NCBI RefSeq assembly: GCF_945859705.1
Contig: NC_079138.1
Coordinates: 9,297,328-9,361,327, forward strand
Direction: 5' to 3'
Source: Episyrphus balteatus
Taxonomy: Eukaryota; Arthropoda; Insecta; Diptera; Syrphidae
Length of the DNA stretch: 64,000 bases
Part shown: one piece after another, positions 9,475 to 18,478 of the stretch
Position numbering within the stretch: the first letter of the stretch is position 1
How the letters are laid out: every line of letters starts with the position of its first letter
Position numbers and translations under genes: made by a program
Notes under the pieces: model-generated
Told to the model about the DNA's origin: nothing
Seen by the model: the letters and a program-made list of their open reading frames with translations, nothing else
Database searches by the model: none

Positions 9475-11310
9475 TATACCTACCACGCAACACCAGATAC
9501 CATACATTGCGAACGTGCGAGAGATCCATTTCCTGTATCCTCTCATTTTCGCAAAAAAAAAAATACAACACTTTGCATGCGCGATGAGCTTGCCTGGCGC
9601 CAATCCTTTTTTATGGAAAAACCTATGTACAATCAATATGTAGAATATAGATACCTAAGTTCATCTTATTCTTTATACCACCAAACAACCACTCGACAGA
9701 GCGAGTGTGAGAGATCATGTAGAAACAAAATAGAAGATAATAAAGAGAGAGAGATACAACTAGCGCCAGCGGAATTTGTTTAAACTACAAATTCCAATAC
9801 ATACGCATTCCATGAATTTCTGAGGAAAAAAATGGAAAGTAGACTCTTTTTCAAAAATTAATTGTAAGAAAACTATTATAGCAATTCTTGTTTTCTAACT
9901 TGATATTGATAGAAAAAATAATGAAAAAAAAATAAAAAAAATATAACAAAAAATCTAAAAATTCTGGTTTCTTAGTACAGTTTATTGTTTTTGGGACTAC
10001 TTAAAAAGCGATTGGAGGGTTACAAAATAATATTTTCCAACAAAATATAGCTTTACTCCATAGTCAATAAACTAAGCTTTTAAATAAAATAAAAATCAAA
10101 ATCATACTTTGAAAAACAAAGAAATTAAACCACTTTGTTTTAAAAAAGTTAAGAAAAAATGACTTTTTAACTTTTTTTTGTTGTTTAAGACCTTAAAAAT
10201 AATATAAATTTCTTTAACTAATCAATGTGTTAGTATTTGAGTTGAGGTACTTATTTCTTTTTATTTCGATGAATTTTATTAATAATTGCAGAAGTTACAC
10301 ATGTTCAAACATTCTAACATAAGGAAAAATAGCTTCAGTTTCGATTAATTTTTTTCTATGAAAAAATACATTTTTAGTTTTTCAAAATAGTTTTACTCCG
10401 TAGTTTGATTCAATCTCAATCCAAAATAGAAATAAAAAAAAATAAAAATTTTAGTCTAACTAAGAAACAAACCAATGTCTTTCAGGGTTTCAGGTCGTTC
10501 TAAAACAACGAAAATTTTATCATGTTTTGTTCTCTCTTCATTACAAGTGCACAAATTTGGAAATTGTAGGGATGAAGATATTTAGTTTTGTTTATTATCT
10601 AAATAATAAAATTTATTTCATTCAATTATCTTTAAAAATGTGAAAGTTATGCACCGATTTGTAAACGATAGCCCGATTTTTACGTGGTCCACTCAGCCTT
10701 AATCCAATACGGTATCACTTAATAGTATCCTTATTTAAGTCTGAATGTTAAAAAATAATTGACGAATTGTTAATGTTTCATAAATTAATTTATCAACAAG
10801 TCCAGCTACGTAAAAACAGAATATAAAGAGGTTTTTTTTTAGAAAAAAGCCGTTTTGGTTTTTTGTTAATTTCTCGAATCTGGTTTTCTGTTTCTGTTTA
10901 AAAATAAATAAAAGCATCGAATTTTAATTTTAAATTAGTACTTTATTACATGAAATTTTGAAAAAAAGTAGTTTGAAATTTTTTTTTTCCAATTTTTTTT
11001 TCAAAATTTTGTTTTTAAAAATTAAATTTTCAAAAACTGTGCCATAAAATGGCTTTGTTTACAAATTTTGTAAAAGACTAATGTTTTGGCTTTAATAAAA
11101 TAAAGTATAGCACGTTATTGTAAGTATAACCGTTAATTTTTAATAATTTTTTTTCCAAATTAAGTCAATTTTTTTTAAATTGCCCCTCCCCGCTACACGA
11201 AGGGGAATAGACCCCCCCTCTCATAAGATTTTTTTTTTATCTTGACCTAACCTACACGCTCTAGCTTTTTGGCACATTACTCCTGAATCACCCTGTATAT
11301 CACCTAAAGC
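9475..11310. other. Unit 1 left segment, no gene recognised
   Basis: Mostly AT-rich with long A and T runs. The GC-richer first 300 bp (9475-9780) contains open frames on both strands that are repeated in every unit but show no recognisable domain. I see no RNA gene or promoter that I can support. The equivalent segments of the other units are 18969-20800, 28448-30280, 36392-38155 and 48793-50627. Unit 4 lacks about 75 bp near 37838 that the others have. Confidence 0.6.
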
Positions 11311-11315
11311 GAGTG

Positions 11316-11471
11316 CAAAGCCTTGCTTGCGTCGCCTGTAGTTTGGACAACAAATATGTACGTCTTCTCTGGATCGGACGAGATGAACATCCGCATGTGG
11401 AAGGCCAGAGCATCGGAAAAACTTGGCTTGGTCAGACCACTTGAACGATCCAACTTTAACTACCAGAATAC
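11316..11471 (+). pseudogene. DCAF13/Sof1 (WDSOF1) fragment, unit 1
   Basis: The plus strand reads SLDNKYV, then in the next frame FSGSDEMNIRMWKARASEKLG and LVRPLERSNFNYQNT. This is the last WD40 blade and the start of the C-terminal Sof1-like extension of DCAF13, a small-subunit processome protein and CUL4 substrate receptor in the nucleolus; the family recognition is from memory. A one-base-class frameshift separates SLDNKYV from FSGSD, and stops follow directly after YQNT. No upstream WD40 blades are visible nearby. The antisense 96-107-codon frame covering it in each unit is a shadow. It is transcribed, if at all, in the opposite sense to the PI4K2 pseudogene. Confidence 0.75.
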
Positions 11472-11629
11472 TTAGAGAAAATGAGTATACGAGTCCATGG
11501 GATATGGAACCCATCGATGAAAATAGTTTCTGGAGTTGATGCAAAATATAAAAGCTTGTAAGTCAAAATAGATGCAAGATTAATAATTGAATCTTATTGA
11601 TTAAATTTGATACACTCCTTTTTGGATAT

Positions 11630-11890
11630 CTGACAAGTAAAGAATCAGCGTATTGGATACATGTATAAAGGTCATAAAATTCCACCACAACCTAAAAATT
11701 CCGAACACCTCCTGTTAATACTCAGAATCCAGCATAGTTAACACCTCCACAGCAACAGCAAGAGCATCAAAAACAGATCAATCCAAATCAAACAATTATC
11801 TTGCAAAGTGCCGGAAGATTAAAGGACGCGTACGCTATCGACATTCAATCCCAGTACAAAGAAACGAGCACAAAGAACAAAGCTGATATT
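11630..11890 (+). pseudogene. Gln/Pro-rich exon-like remnant, unidentified
   Basis: The frames read MYKGHKIPPQPKNSE and, shifted, TPPQQQQEHQKQINPNQ followed by SAGRLKDAYAIDIQSQYKET. An in-frame TAG and a frame change break it. The Gln-rich, Pro-rich composition suggests a disordered segment of a host nuclear protein, but I cannot name it. It is present in all five units. Confidence 0.3.
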
Positions 11891-12007
11891 TTCGTTTGTT
11901 ATTCCATAATTTATAAATAATGATTTTATTTATAAATAAATTAAAAAATAAACAAAAACAAAATATTTCATTGAAAATTTGTTTAGATTATTATTTAGAA
12001 TTGTTGT

Positions 12008-12519
12008 CGGCGGAAAGCAAAATTGTTCTAAATCCACTGCTTACCTAAAATGAGATAATGATGCAATTTTAGTAATATGAGGGTGCTCTTTCCGAATTTG
12101 AAAATCGTTTTTGTCTAAGAAATTTCTTCAGCAGATAATATAATTTAATGGGACATCAAATTATAAAAACAGCCAAGCAGCCTTCTGAAAATGAGACCCG
12201 AGTATTCTTGATTGTTCTAAGTCCCATCATATTTTCTTCTAAGTCCACTTTTTATTTAAGGAAAGTGCGTACTTGTATAGGAATTGTTCTATAAATCCAA
12301 GTTTGGGTTCTTAGTTTTTAAAAATATTAAAAAATAGTATTTATTTACTAATGAAGAAAGTTTGTATCGTTTCTTCAAAAGGAAAGACCAAACTTTATAA
12401 AAAACATAACTTGAACTACCGAGGAGCAAAAAAATATCACTCTCAATCAATTTGAAACTTAAAAATCGCTCCCTGTTAAATTTGCTTTTTGTGACTTAGA
12501 ACAATTTTGCTTTCCGCCG
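12008..12519. mobile_element. 512-bp MITE with CGGCGGAAAGC ends, unit 1
   Basis: The left end CGGCGGAAAGCAAAATTGTT and the right end are reverse complements over about 24 bp (both continue TCTAA). Internal motifs of the form 'ttctaagtcc' recur (near 12218, 12238 and at both ends), resembling transposase-binding subterminal repeats. I find no clear target duplication, so the superfamily is undecided. Its right end lies 1-2 bp from the stop that terminates the MIER-like frame, so it may have truncated that exon. Confidence 0.75.
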
Positions 12520-12520
12520 C

Positions 12521-12812
12521 TTATATGTGAATGTGGTCATCATAATCCAAATACGTAACCATATGATCAATGGTATCTGAATCAACGAAATCCTTATCAC
12601 GCCTTTCAGCTTTATTCCAAAGTAGAATTGGACAAGTTCTCGTATTGCACGGGTCCGAACCTATAAATACGTAGCAATACGAAAAAAATAAACAATTTCC
12701 AAACACCAAACATGGCATAAATTCAAAAAAAATGTTTACCGATGTTTCATGTTCGCTTACTTGTGATGGTTCCCATATTAATCTGTCTTCATTTTCAAAA
12801 GAAAACATAAAA
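12521..12812 (-). pseudogene. ELM2/SANT-domain (MIER-like) fragment, unit 1
   Basis: On the minus strand two exon-like blocks are seen. The first (12812-12740) reads ENEDRLIWEPSQVSEHETS, like the end of an ELM2 domain (acidic, then LLWDP), and stops at a 'gtaaac' donor. After about 80 bp ending 'atttatag' the second (12660-12521) reads VRTRAIRELVQFYF and, after a one-base-class shift, LLWNKAERRDKDFVDSD and MVTYLDYDD, like the SANT region of MIER-family corepressors, which recruit histone deacetylases. The segment normally lying between ELM2 and the VRTR motif is absent. The frameshift, the missing middle and the adjacent MITE make it a pseudogene. The family call is from memory; another ELM2/SANT protein is possible. 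Confidence 0.5.
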
Positions 12813-13500
12813 CTAATCAAAATAAACTCTGAATGAATTTTTAGCTGACAATCAAATTTAATTTTCCGTGTTAACTTCTGATTAACTTTATTCAATAAAT
12901 TAAATATTCACCTATATTTACAAAACAAAAAATTTAAACGTATCATTACTTGACTTGGCTTTCTCGTTAGCACCATGAAAAAAATGGGCTTTTTTATTGG
13001 AAGCGCTGGGTAAACGAGGTTAATCTGCTTTTCGGTTCACTTCTGAAAAATTAAATAAAAATTTTACTAAATACTTGAATTTTGAAAAGAAGAAAAAGGA
13101 AACAAAAATTTACTTTTCAATGACCACTGCTGGCATTTGGACTAGTTGAACGGGAGATTTACCGTCCTTGAGGCTTGAGTTACACTTAAAATTTTTCCCC
13201 GCATCACAGACATTTGACGTTAATACAATTTTCTATCGAATCCTTTGTCTTGCTAAAATTTTTTCATTTTGAAATAAAGCCAAAAAAAATTTGTAATTTA
13301 ACTTATTGATAACAAAATAAATTAAATTCATCCAAACCTTAAACTAATACATTGCACAGTTCCTCTACAAAATTCATATCGGATAACGAAGGAAGGACAA
13401 GTTGTTTGGTTTCTTCACTAAAAGGCAACCACGCGTAATGGTATGGATATGCACGCCATGAATCTGAATGTTTAAATGGAAATGTAAAAGCCAGTCCATT

Positions 13501-14862
13501 TTAATGGATATATATATATATAAATTACTAGCTGACCCGGCGGACTTCGTTCCGCCTTTCCAAGTATTTGTTTTCAAATTTTAGCCCTGTAATGTGTTAA
13601 ACTTTTTCCAATTCACTCGGTTCGGTTGATATGTGGAGCACAAATAAATTGACTACAGCGCAACCTACAGGGTCCAATTATAACACAAAACCTGTCTGGG
13701 GCAAACCTTATCACACACACAAAATTTCACAAAAAATATCCAGTCATTCGACCCCAAATACGGATTTTGAATTAAACTTGACAACAGCGCCACCTACCGG
13801 GTCCAATTATAACACAATACCTGTCTCAGATGGACCTTATCGCACACACAAAATTTCACAAAAATCTATTCAGTCTTTCGACCCCAAATATGGAATTTGC
13901 ATATACATAACTTGACAACAGCGCCACCTACCGGGTCCAATTATAACACAAAACCTGTCTCGGATAGACCTTATCGCATACACAAAATTTCACAAAAATC
14001 TGTTCAGTCATTCGACCCCAAATACGGAATTTGCATATAAATTGACAACAGCGCCACCTACCGGGTCCAATTATAACACAAAACCTGTCTCGGATGGACC
14101 TTATCGCACACACAAAATTTCACAAAAATCTGTTCAGTCATTCGACCCCAAATACGGAATTTGCATATAACTTGTCAACAGCGCCACCTACTGGGTCCAA
14201 TTATAACACAAAACCTGTCTCGGATAGACCTTATCGCATACACAAAATTTCACAAAAATCTGTTCAGTCATTCGACCCCAAATACGGAATTTGCATATAA
14301 ATTGACAACAGCGCCACCTACCGGGTCCTATTATAACACAATACCTGTCTCAGATGGACCTTATCGCACACACAAAATTTCACAAAAATCTATTCAGTCT
14401 TTCGACCCCAAATATGGAATTTGCATATACATAACTTGACAACAGCGCCACCTACCGGGTCCAATTATAACGCAAAACCTGTCTCGGATAGACCTTATCG
14501 CATACACAAAGTTTCACAAAAATCTGTTCAGTCATTCGACCCCAAATACGGAATTTGCATATAAATTGACAACAGCGCCACCTACCGGGTCCAATTATAA
14601 CACAAAACCTGTCTCGGATGGACCTTATCGCACACACAAAATTTCACAAAAATCTGTTCAGTCATTCGACCCCAAATACGGAATTTGCATATAACTTGTC
14701 AACAGCGCCACCTATTGGGTCCAATTATAAAACAAAACCTGTCTCGGATGGACCTTATCACCCCCACCAAATTTCAGAAAAATCTATCAAGTCGTTTAGA
14801 AGGAGTAGGGTCACAAACAAACGCACAGGAGAATTATATATATAAGAGATATAAATTAAAAT
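13501..14862. mobile_element. (TA)n-bounded mobile element with internal 130-bp repeats, inserted in the PI4K2 exon, unit 1
   Basis: The left end carries a (TA)n run and the motif CTAGCTGACCCGGCGGACTT, a block I recall as common in dispersed insect repeats. The right end is 'aggagaattatatatataag'. Between them is a tandem array. The insertion falls within one PI4K2 coding exon: codons for AAI.N lie on one side and NGLAF on the other, with at most a few bases (ATT) duplicated. Hence both borders are well defined. No transposase or RT is encoded, so it is non-autonomous. The class is undecided; Helitron-like elements often hold internal minisatellites. Confidence 0.75.
13650..14780 (+). repeat. 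130-bp tandem repeat array, nine monomers, unit 1
   Basis: The anchor 'gcgccacct' (first copy 'gcgcaacct') recurs at 13658, 13787, 13921, 14051, 14181, 14311, 14445, 14575 and 14705, giving steps of 129, 134, 130, 130, 130, 134, 130 and 130. Monomer types alternate (cagatgg / ggatagacc / ggatggacc / ggatagacc), so a roughly 524-bp higher-order period is visible. The many short open frames of 60-95 codons on both strands here are consequences of the repeat, not genes. Confidence 0.95.
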
Positions 14863-15847
14863 ATTATTAATAGCGGCGATTTTAATTTCTGGCAATTGAA
14901 CAACATTCCAATTATTTGTGTTATCTGGATTAAGATATTGCTTTATCAGTTAGAGATGTAACTCCATCAGTTCTCGATGACTCGGTTGGGATAATCTCAG
15001 TTGTTCTTGTTGGCATAACAGTATCATTAACTTGTTTAACAATTTTTGGTTGATCATATTTTACTAGCCAATTATCGTTCCCACGATATGTGTTTCTTAT
15101 GATTTGTAGTCTAAGAGAAATAATCTTTCAAATTGTAATTGAAAAGATTTAGCTAGGACAGATGTTAGAGCTTTGTTTTCAAAACGTCGTAGGCAGTAAT
15201 CAGCTCCCTGTAGTTTTGCACGAATATTTGAAATGATCCTTTCTAAAAAATTAATAATTAACATAACATTTTCTATACAAAAACAATTTAGGGTTGAAAA
15301 ACTAACTTTCAAAGGAAAGCTCATTCAATTAAATCTTGTGATGGGAAGTCTTCATTGATTTGTTTTTTTTTTTTTTTAGTTTCGCTTTTCGTCTATCGAT
15401 TCGGGCATAATTAAATGTCTCGGCAACTAAACGAACTATTCGTGTATTCGGTACAACGCCTAATTGTATTTTTTGGTCAACTTGACTTGCTCCAGCTTCC
15501 GAGAGATATCTGAAACAAAATAATAACAAGTTATCAGAGATTGTATTATTTAGTAAAATGATTTAAATCCTTACCCTTGATCCGGAATTAAACAAGCACG
15601 TCCAAAACAACACAGTTTGTGCATCCATTTTGTCGTTTTTCATTCATTTGTCCATATGGCTCCTCGTTTTTGGGTTTGAATACTGCCACTACTTTCTGTT
15701 TGAAGTTCTGAAAAAGTTTTATGTTATTTGATATGCATTATATATAGATATGTTTGCAAGTCAATGTATTAGGTATATTTTAATGTAGATGACACAACTT
15801 CCTTCTAACTAGAAATCATTTAAATATTCTAAAAGTTTTGAGACTTA

Positions 15848-15930
15848 TTGGCCTGGTCAGACCATGTGAATACCTTTCAGAATACCTTGAAGGAGAAATA
15901 CGCTGCCCATCCACAAACCATACGAATCTA
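15848..15930 (+). pseudogene. Second DCAF13/Sof1 fragment, unit 1
   Basis: The plus strand reads LVRP, then after a disrupted patch QNTLKEKYAAHPQ and a weakly matching continuation. This overlaps and extends the sequence of the fragment at 11316-11471 (which stops at YQNT), and matches the conserved LKEKYAAHPQ segment of DCAF13's Sof1-like tail. About 4.4 kb of unrelated sequence lies between the two pieces. Copies are at 25328-25410, 34807-34889, 42550-42632 and 55022-55104. Confidence 0.6.
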
Positions 15931-15986
15931 CCTCAATGCGAATATACAAATCTGCTGGATGATCGAGATTCGAGACTCTTTAGTCC

Positions 15987-16260
15987 TTACACAGTAATAT
16001 AAAACTCTCCTACAACTCTATCGTCGTTGTTGAAGCGCAACAAATAGGAACTTATCTCAGCCTTCATGCTTTCTTGCATAGCCAGAAGGCATTGATAATA
16101 TTTGCTCAGGGAATATTATATTGTTGCTAAAAAAAAATATACTATTTTATGTATACTACATAGAAGGAGGGGGTAAGGGTTGTGAAAGGAACAACTTACA
16201 TCCCTTAACGATTTAATAGATTCAATCCATTGCGTTCGCTTAACGGACTCAGGAAGATAA
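15987..16260 (-). pseudogene. Two exon-like blocks of an unidentified gene
   Basis: On the minus strand, 16260-16200 reads PESVKRTQWIESIKSLRD and ends at a strong 'gtaagt' donor. After a pyrimidine tract ending 'ttttttag', 16126-15987 reads, in one frame, AMQESMKAEISSYLLRFNN and VVGEFYITV up to a stop. The splice-like borders and the composition suggest a real former gene; the frame does not continue cleanly across the junction. I do not recognise the product. It is present in all units. Confidence 0.3.
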
Positions 16261-16392
16261 TGTCATCGTCTTAGTGGTGGACTTATCGTCTATTCTAAAA
16301 ACTTAGTTGGGTGAAACCCAGACCAGGTGGGACTCGAGATAGACACTTTAGTTCATCGACATACAAATTGTATCGTTGTTACTGTAGATTTG

Positions 16393-16736
16393 ATCGCAAC
16401 AAAAACATTACTGTTAAAAAAAGAGCCAAGTTCTCCTATGTTGAAATTATGCTGGCACAAAAAGTACTGAGATGTAAAAGTGTACCAAGTTCTAAAGTTT
16501 GGGTTCAAATTCGTATCAATAAAATTTTGATTGTTCTCTTGACAATTTTTCTTAATTATCGATTTTTAAAGTTATTTCAAAAATTGCCAAGTAAACAATC
16601 AAAATTTTATTGATACGAATTTGAACCCAAACTTTAGAACTTGGTACACTTTTACATCTCAGTACTTTTTGTGCCAGCATAATTTCAACATAGGAGAACT
16701 TGGCTCTTTTTTTAACAGTAATGTTTTTGTTGCGAT
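16393..16736. repeat. 344-bp near-perfect palindrome (long hairpin), unit 1
   Basis: The left arm ATCGCAACAAAAACATTACT is mirrored by the right end AGTAATGTTTTTGTTGCGAT. The arms match base for base for about 143-146 bp before the first mismatches, leaving a short AT-rich centre near 16560. A transcript across it would form a long double-stranded stem. Parts of an apparent 100-codon frame run through it and are not a gene. An identical copy is at 25872-26215. Units 3-5 lack it. Confidence 0.95.
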
Positions 16737-17930
16737 TTCACTACTTTTTGCAAGGTATGGCTGTAGAATATAAAATCTCTATATTTGATGAAAATTCAGT
16801 GAAAATGGGTGGTTGCCACGCCCCCTGCCTGAAATTCTCAATCTTTAAATTTTTTCCTTTGTGTAAACTACCAGCTCCACCATTCTACCAAATTTCAAGA
16901 TTCTACGACAATCAGAAGTGCTGTATAATAATTTATGAAAATTCAGCGGAAATGGGCGGTTGCCACGCCCCCTGGCTGAAATTCTCAAATTTTAAATTTA
17001 TTCCTTTGTATAAACTATTAGCTCTACTATTCTACCAAATTTCAAGATTCTACGACAATCAGAAGTGCTCTATAATAATTTATGAAAATTCAGCGGAAAT
17101 GGGCGGTTGCCACGCCCCCTGGCTGAAATTCTCAAATTTTAAATTTATTCCTTTGTATAAACTATTAGCTCTACTATTCTACCAAATTTCAAGATTCTAC
17201 GACAATCAGAAGTGCTCTATAATAATTTATGAAAATTCAGCGGAAATGGGCGGTTGCCACGCCCCCTGGCTGAAATTCTCAAATTTTAAATTTTTTCCTT
17301 TGTAAAAACTACCAGCTCTACCATTCTACCAAATTTCAAGATTCTACGACAATCAAAAGTGCTCTATAATAATTTATGAAAATTCAGCGGAAATGGGCGG
17401 TTGCCACGCCCCCTGGCTGCAATTCTCAAGTTTTAAATTTTTTCCTTTGTATTAACTACCAGCTCTACTATTCTACCAAATTTCAAGATTCTACGATAAT
17501 CAGAAGTGCTTTATAATATATGATGAAAATTCAGCGGAAATGGGCGGATGCCACGCCCCCTGAATTGAAAATCTCAAATTTTTTCCTTTGTATACACCAC
17601 AAGTCCTATCACCGTGTAAAATTTCAAGTTTCTACGATATCGGGAAGTTCTCCATAATTTTGATGATCTGTCAGTGAGTCAGTGAGTCAGTTACGGTTTT
17701 TGCGATTTTTGAAGCCCTATATCTCAGAAACTACTCATCGTAGGAGGCTGAAATTTTGTGAGGAGTTTGGTTTTTACGAGCTCAACAAATGTAGTGAGTT
17801 TGAAATTTCTAGCATCTTTGGTGTGGAAGTTAGAGGGGGGTCGAAAATGGCCTGAGTTGTTTCCTGTAAATAAGGGTGTAGTGCCAAAGTTGCTAGAGAA
17901 CTTGGCTGGGCACTACCGTGCCCCTTGATC
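16396..17930. mobile_element. 1,535-bp segment present only in units 1 and 2
   Basis: It is bounded by the direct repeat TTGATC (16390-16395 and 17925-17930). Units 3, 4 and 5 have a single TTGATC (35348, 43092 and 55564) joining the same flanks. It is either an insertion with a 6-bp target duplication or a deletion between 6-bp repeats in an ancestor of units 3-5. It contains the palindrome, the 147-bp array and a 'gtcagtgagtcagtgagtca' motif. No inverted ends or coding sequence are seen. Confidence 0.85.
16790..17590 (+). repeat. 147-bp tandem array, six copies, unit 1
   Basis: The anchor 'atgggYgg' occurs at 16805, 16952, 17099, 17246, 17393 and 17540, spaced exactly 147 bp each time. Each monomer has the GC-rich core 'ttgccacgccccctg' followed by about 100 bp of AT-rich sequence with 'ctaccaaatttcaagattct'. 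Because 147 is a multiple of three, a 201-codon frame with 49-residue repeats appears; I treat it as an artefact. Confidence 0.97.
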
Positions 17931-18142
17931 TTATTCGACCACGCGAAAATGTTGATGTATCCTCTTCGAAGAAAACAGCAACAAATTCTCCTCTAATATA
18001 ATGGTTTAGAGGGTTTTTCATGGTCGTAATGTTTCCAGAACATTATGTTGTATAGTTTGTTGAATTTTTCTATTGGTTTTGGTAAAATTTTTTTTTCCTC
18101 AAGAATTTGTTTCTTTACTTTGTTTGTTTATTATTACTGACA

Positions 18143-18476
18143 AATGTCACTTAAATGTTAAATCGATAAGTATTACCAACTGCAAGAAAAATAAACTCTT
18201 TTTTTTCACGAGAAGATGTCGCCAACGTATGTGTGTGGAAGCTTTTCACTTTTTGGAAAGCTTTTCACTTTTTCACTTTTTGGAATTTTTTTAAAAAGTG
18301 CCCATTGTAGTTATGGCTTTAAAGGCTTAACTACATTGGCCACTTTTTGAAAAAACTTCAAAAAGTGGAAAAGTGAAAAGCTTTTACACACATACCGTAG
18401 CGACATCTTCTCGCGAAAAAGAGTTCATTCAATTTTTTTTTTGGAGCTGGTAACACTTATGAATTTAAGTGACATT
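18143..18476. repeat. 334-bp imperfect hairpin, unit 1
   Basis: The left arm starts AATGTCACTTAAAT and the right arm ends ATTTAAGTGACATT. The arms (about 160 bp, perhaps 85% matched) contain 'gagaagatgtcgc' and 'gcttttcactttt' and meet near 'ctttaaaggctt'. It is probably a foldback MITE. Copies: 27622-27955, 35566-35899, 43310-43641 and 55783-56115. Units 4 and 5 share a different stem arrangement (an extra 'acaaaaagtgaaaagc'). Confidence 0.8.
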
Positions 18477-18478
18477 AA

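Larger units (their letters stand above)
12967..15707 (-). pseudogene. PI4K2: Type II phosphatidylinositol 4-kinase pseudogene, unit 1
   Basis: Minus-strand exons, in gene order: 15707-15575 (VVAVFKPKNEEPYG, ending CLIPDQG before a gtaagg donor); 15509-15307 (YLSEAGASQVDQKIQLG, RIVRLVAETFNYARIDR, FPLKV); 15242-14863 (DYCLRRFENKAL, FQLQFERL, NTYRGNDNWLVKYD, EIKIAAI); 13500-13342 (GLAFTFPFKHSDSWRAYPY, WLPFSEETKQLVLPSLSD); about 13252-13114 (QDKGFDR, VQLVQMPAVVIE); 13042-12967 (FTQRFQ, then KSPFFSWC). This is most of the PI4K2 catalytic domain to its C-terminus, the kinase that makes PI4P on Golgi and endosomes. Retained introns mean it is an unprocessed copy. Lesions: frameshifts after EEPYGQMN and at LLDY, stops (RFN-stop-M, RFQ-stop-K), a Tyr where the catalytic Asp of NTDRGNDNW belongs, and a 1.36-kb mobile element between AAI.N and GLAF. 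No upstream exons were found. Confidence 0.9.

Noticed and set aside
9478..9783. Possible tRNA or small RNA gene in the GC-richer start of each unit
   Set aside because: I could not find a cloverleaf, A/B box pair or other RNA fold that I could defend.
11221..11544. 107-codon minus-strand frame repeated in every unit
   Set aside because: It is the antisense of the DCAF13-like fragment. The plus strand carries the recognisable residues.
13650..14780. CRISPR-like regular repeats
   Set aside because: The repeats are contiguous 130-bp monomers without unique spacers, in eukaryotic-type sequence.
13631..14870. Many 60-95-codon frames on both strands with repeated motifs such as TAPPTGSNYNT
   Set aside because: They are products of the 130-bp tandem array, which lacks stops in some frames. 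Frames change from monomer to monomer because of 134-bp steps.
16700..17305. 201-codon open frame with internal 49-residue repeats
   Set aside because: The 147-bp monomer is a multiple of three, so one stop-free monomer gives a long frame automatically. The start lies in the palindrome and no domain is seen.
18073..18294. 73-codon frame ending in phenylalanine- and leucine-rich sequence
   Set aside because: It reads through the arm of the 334-bp hairpin and changes between units; no conserved protein feature.
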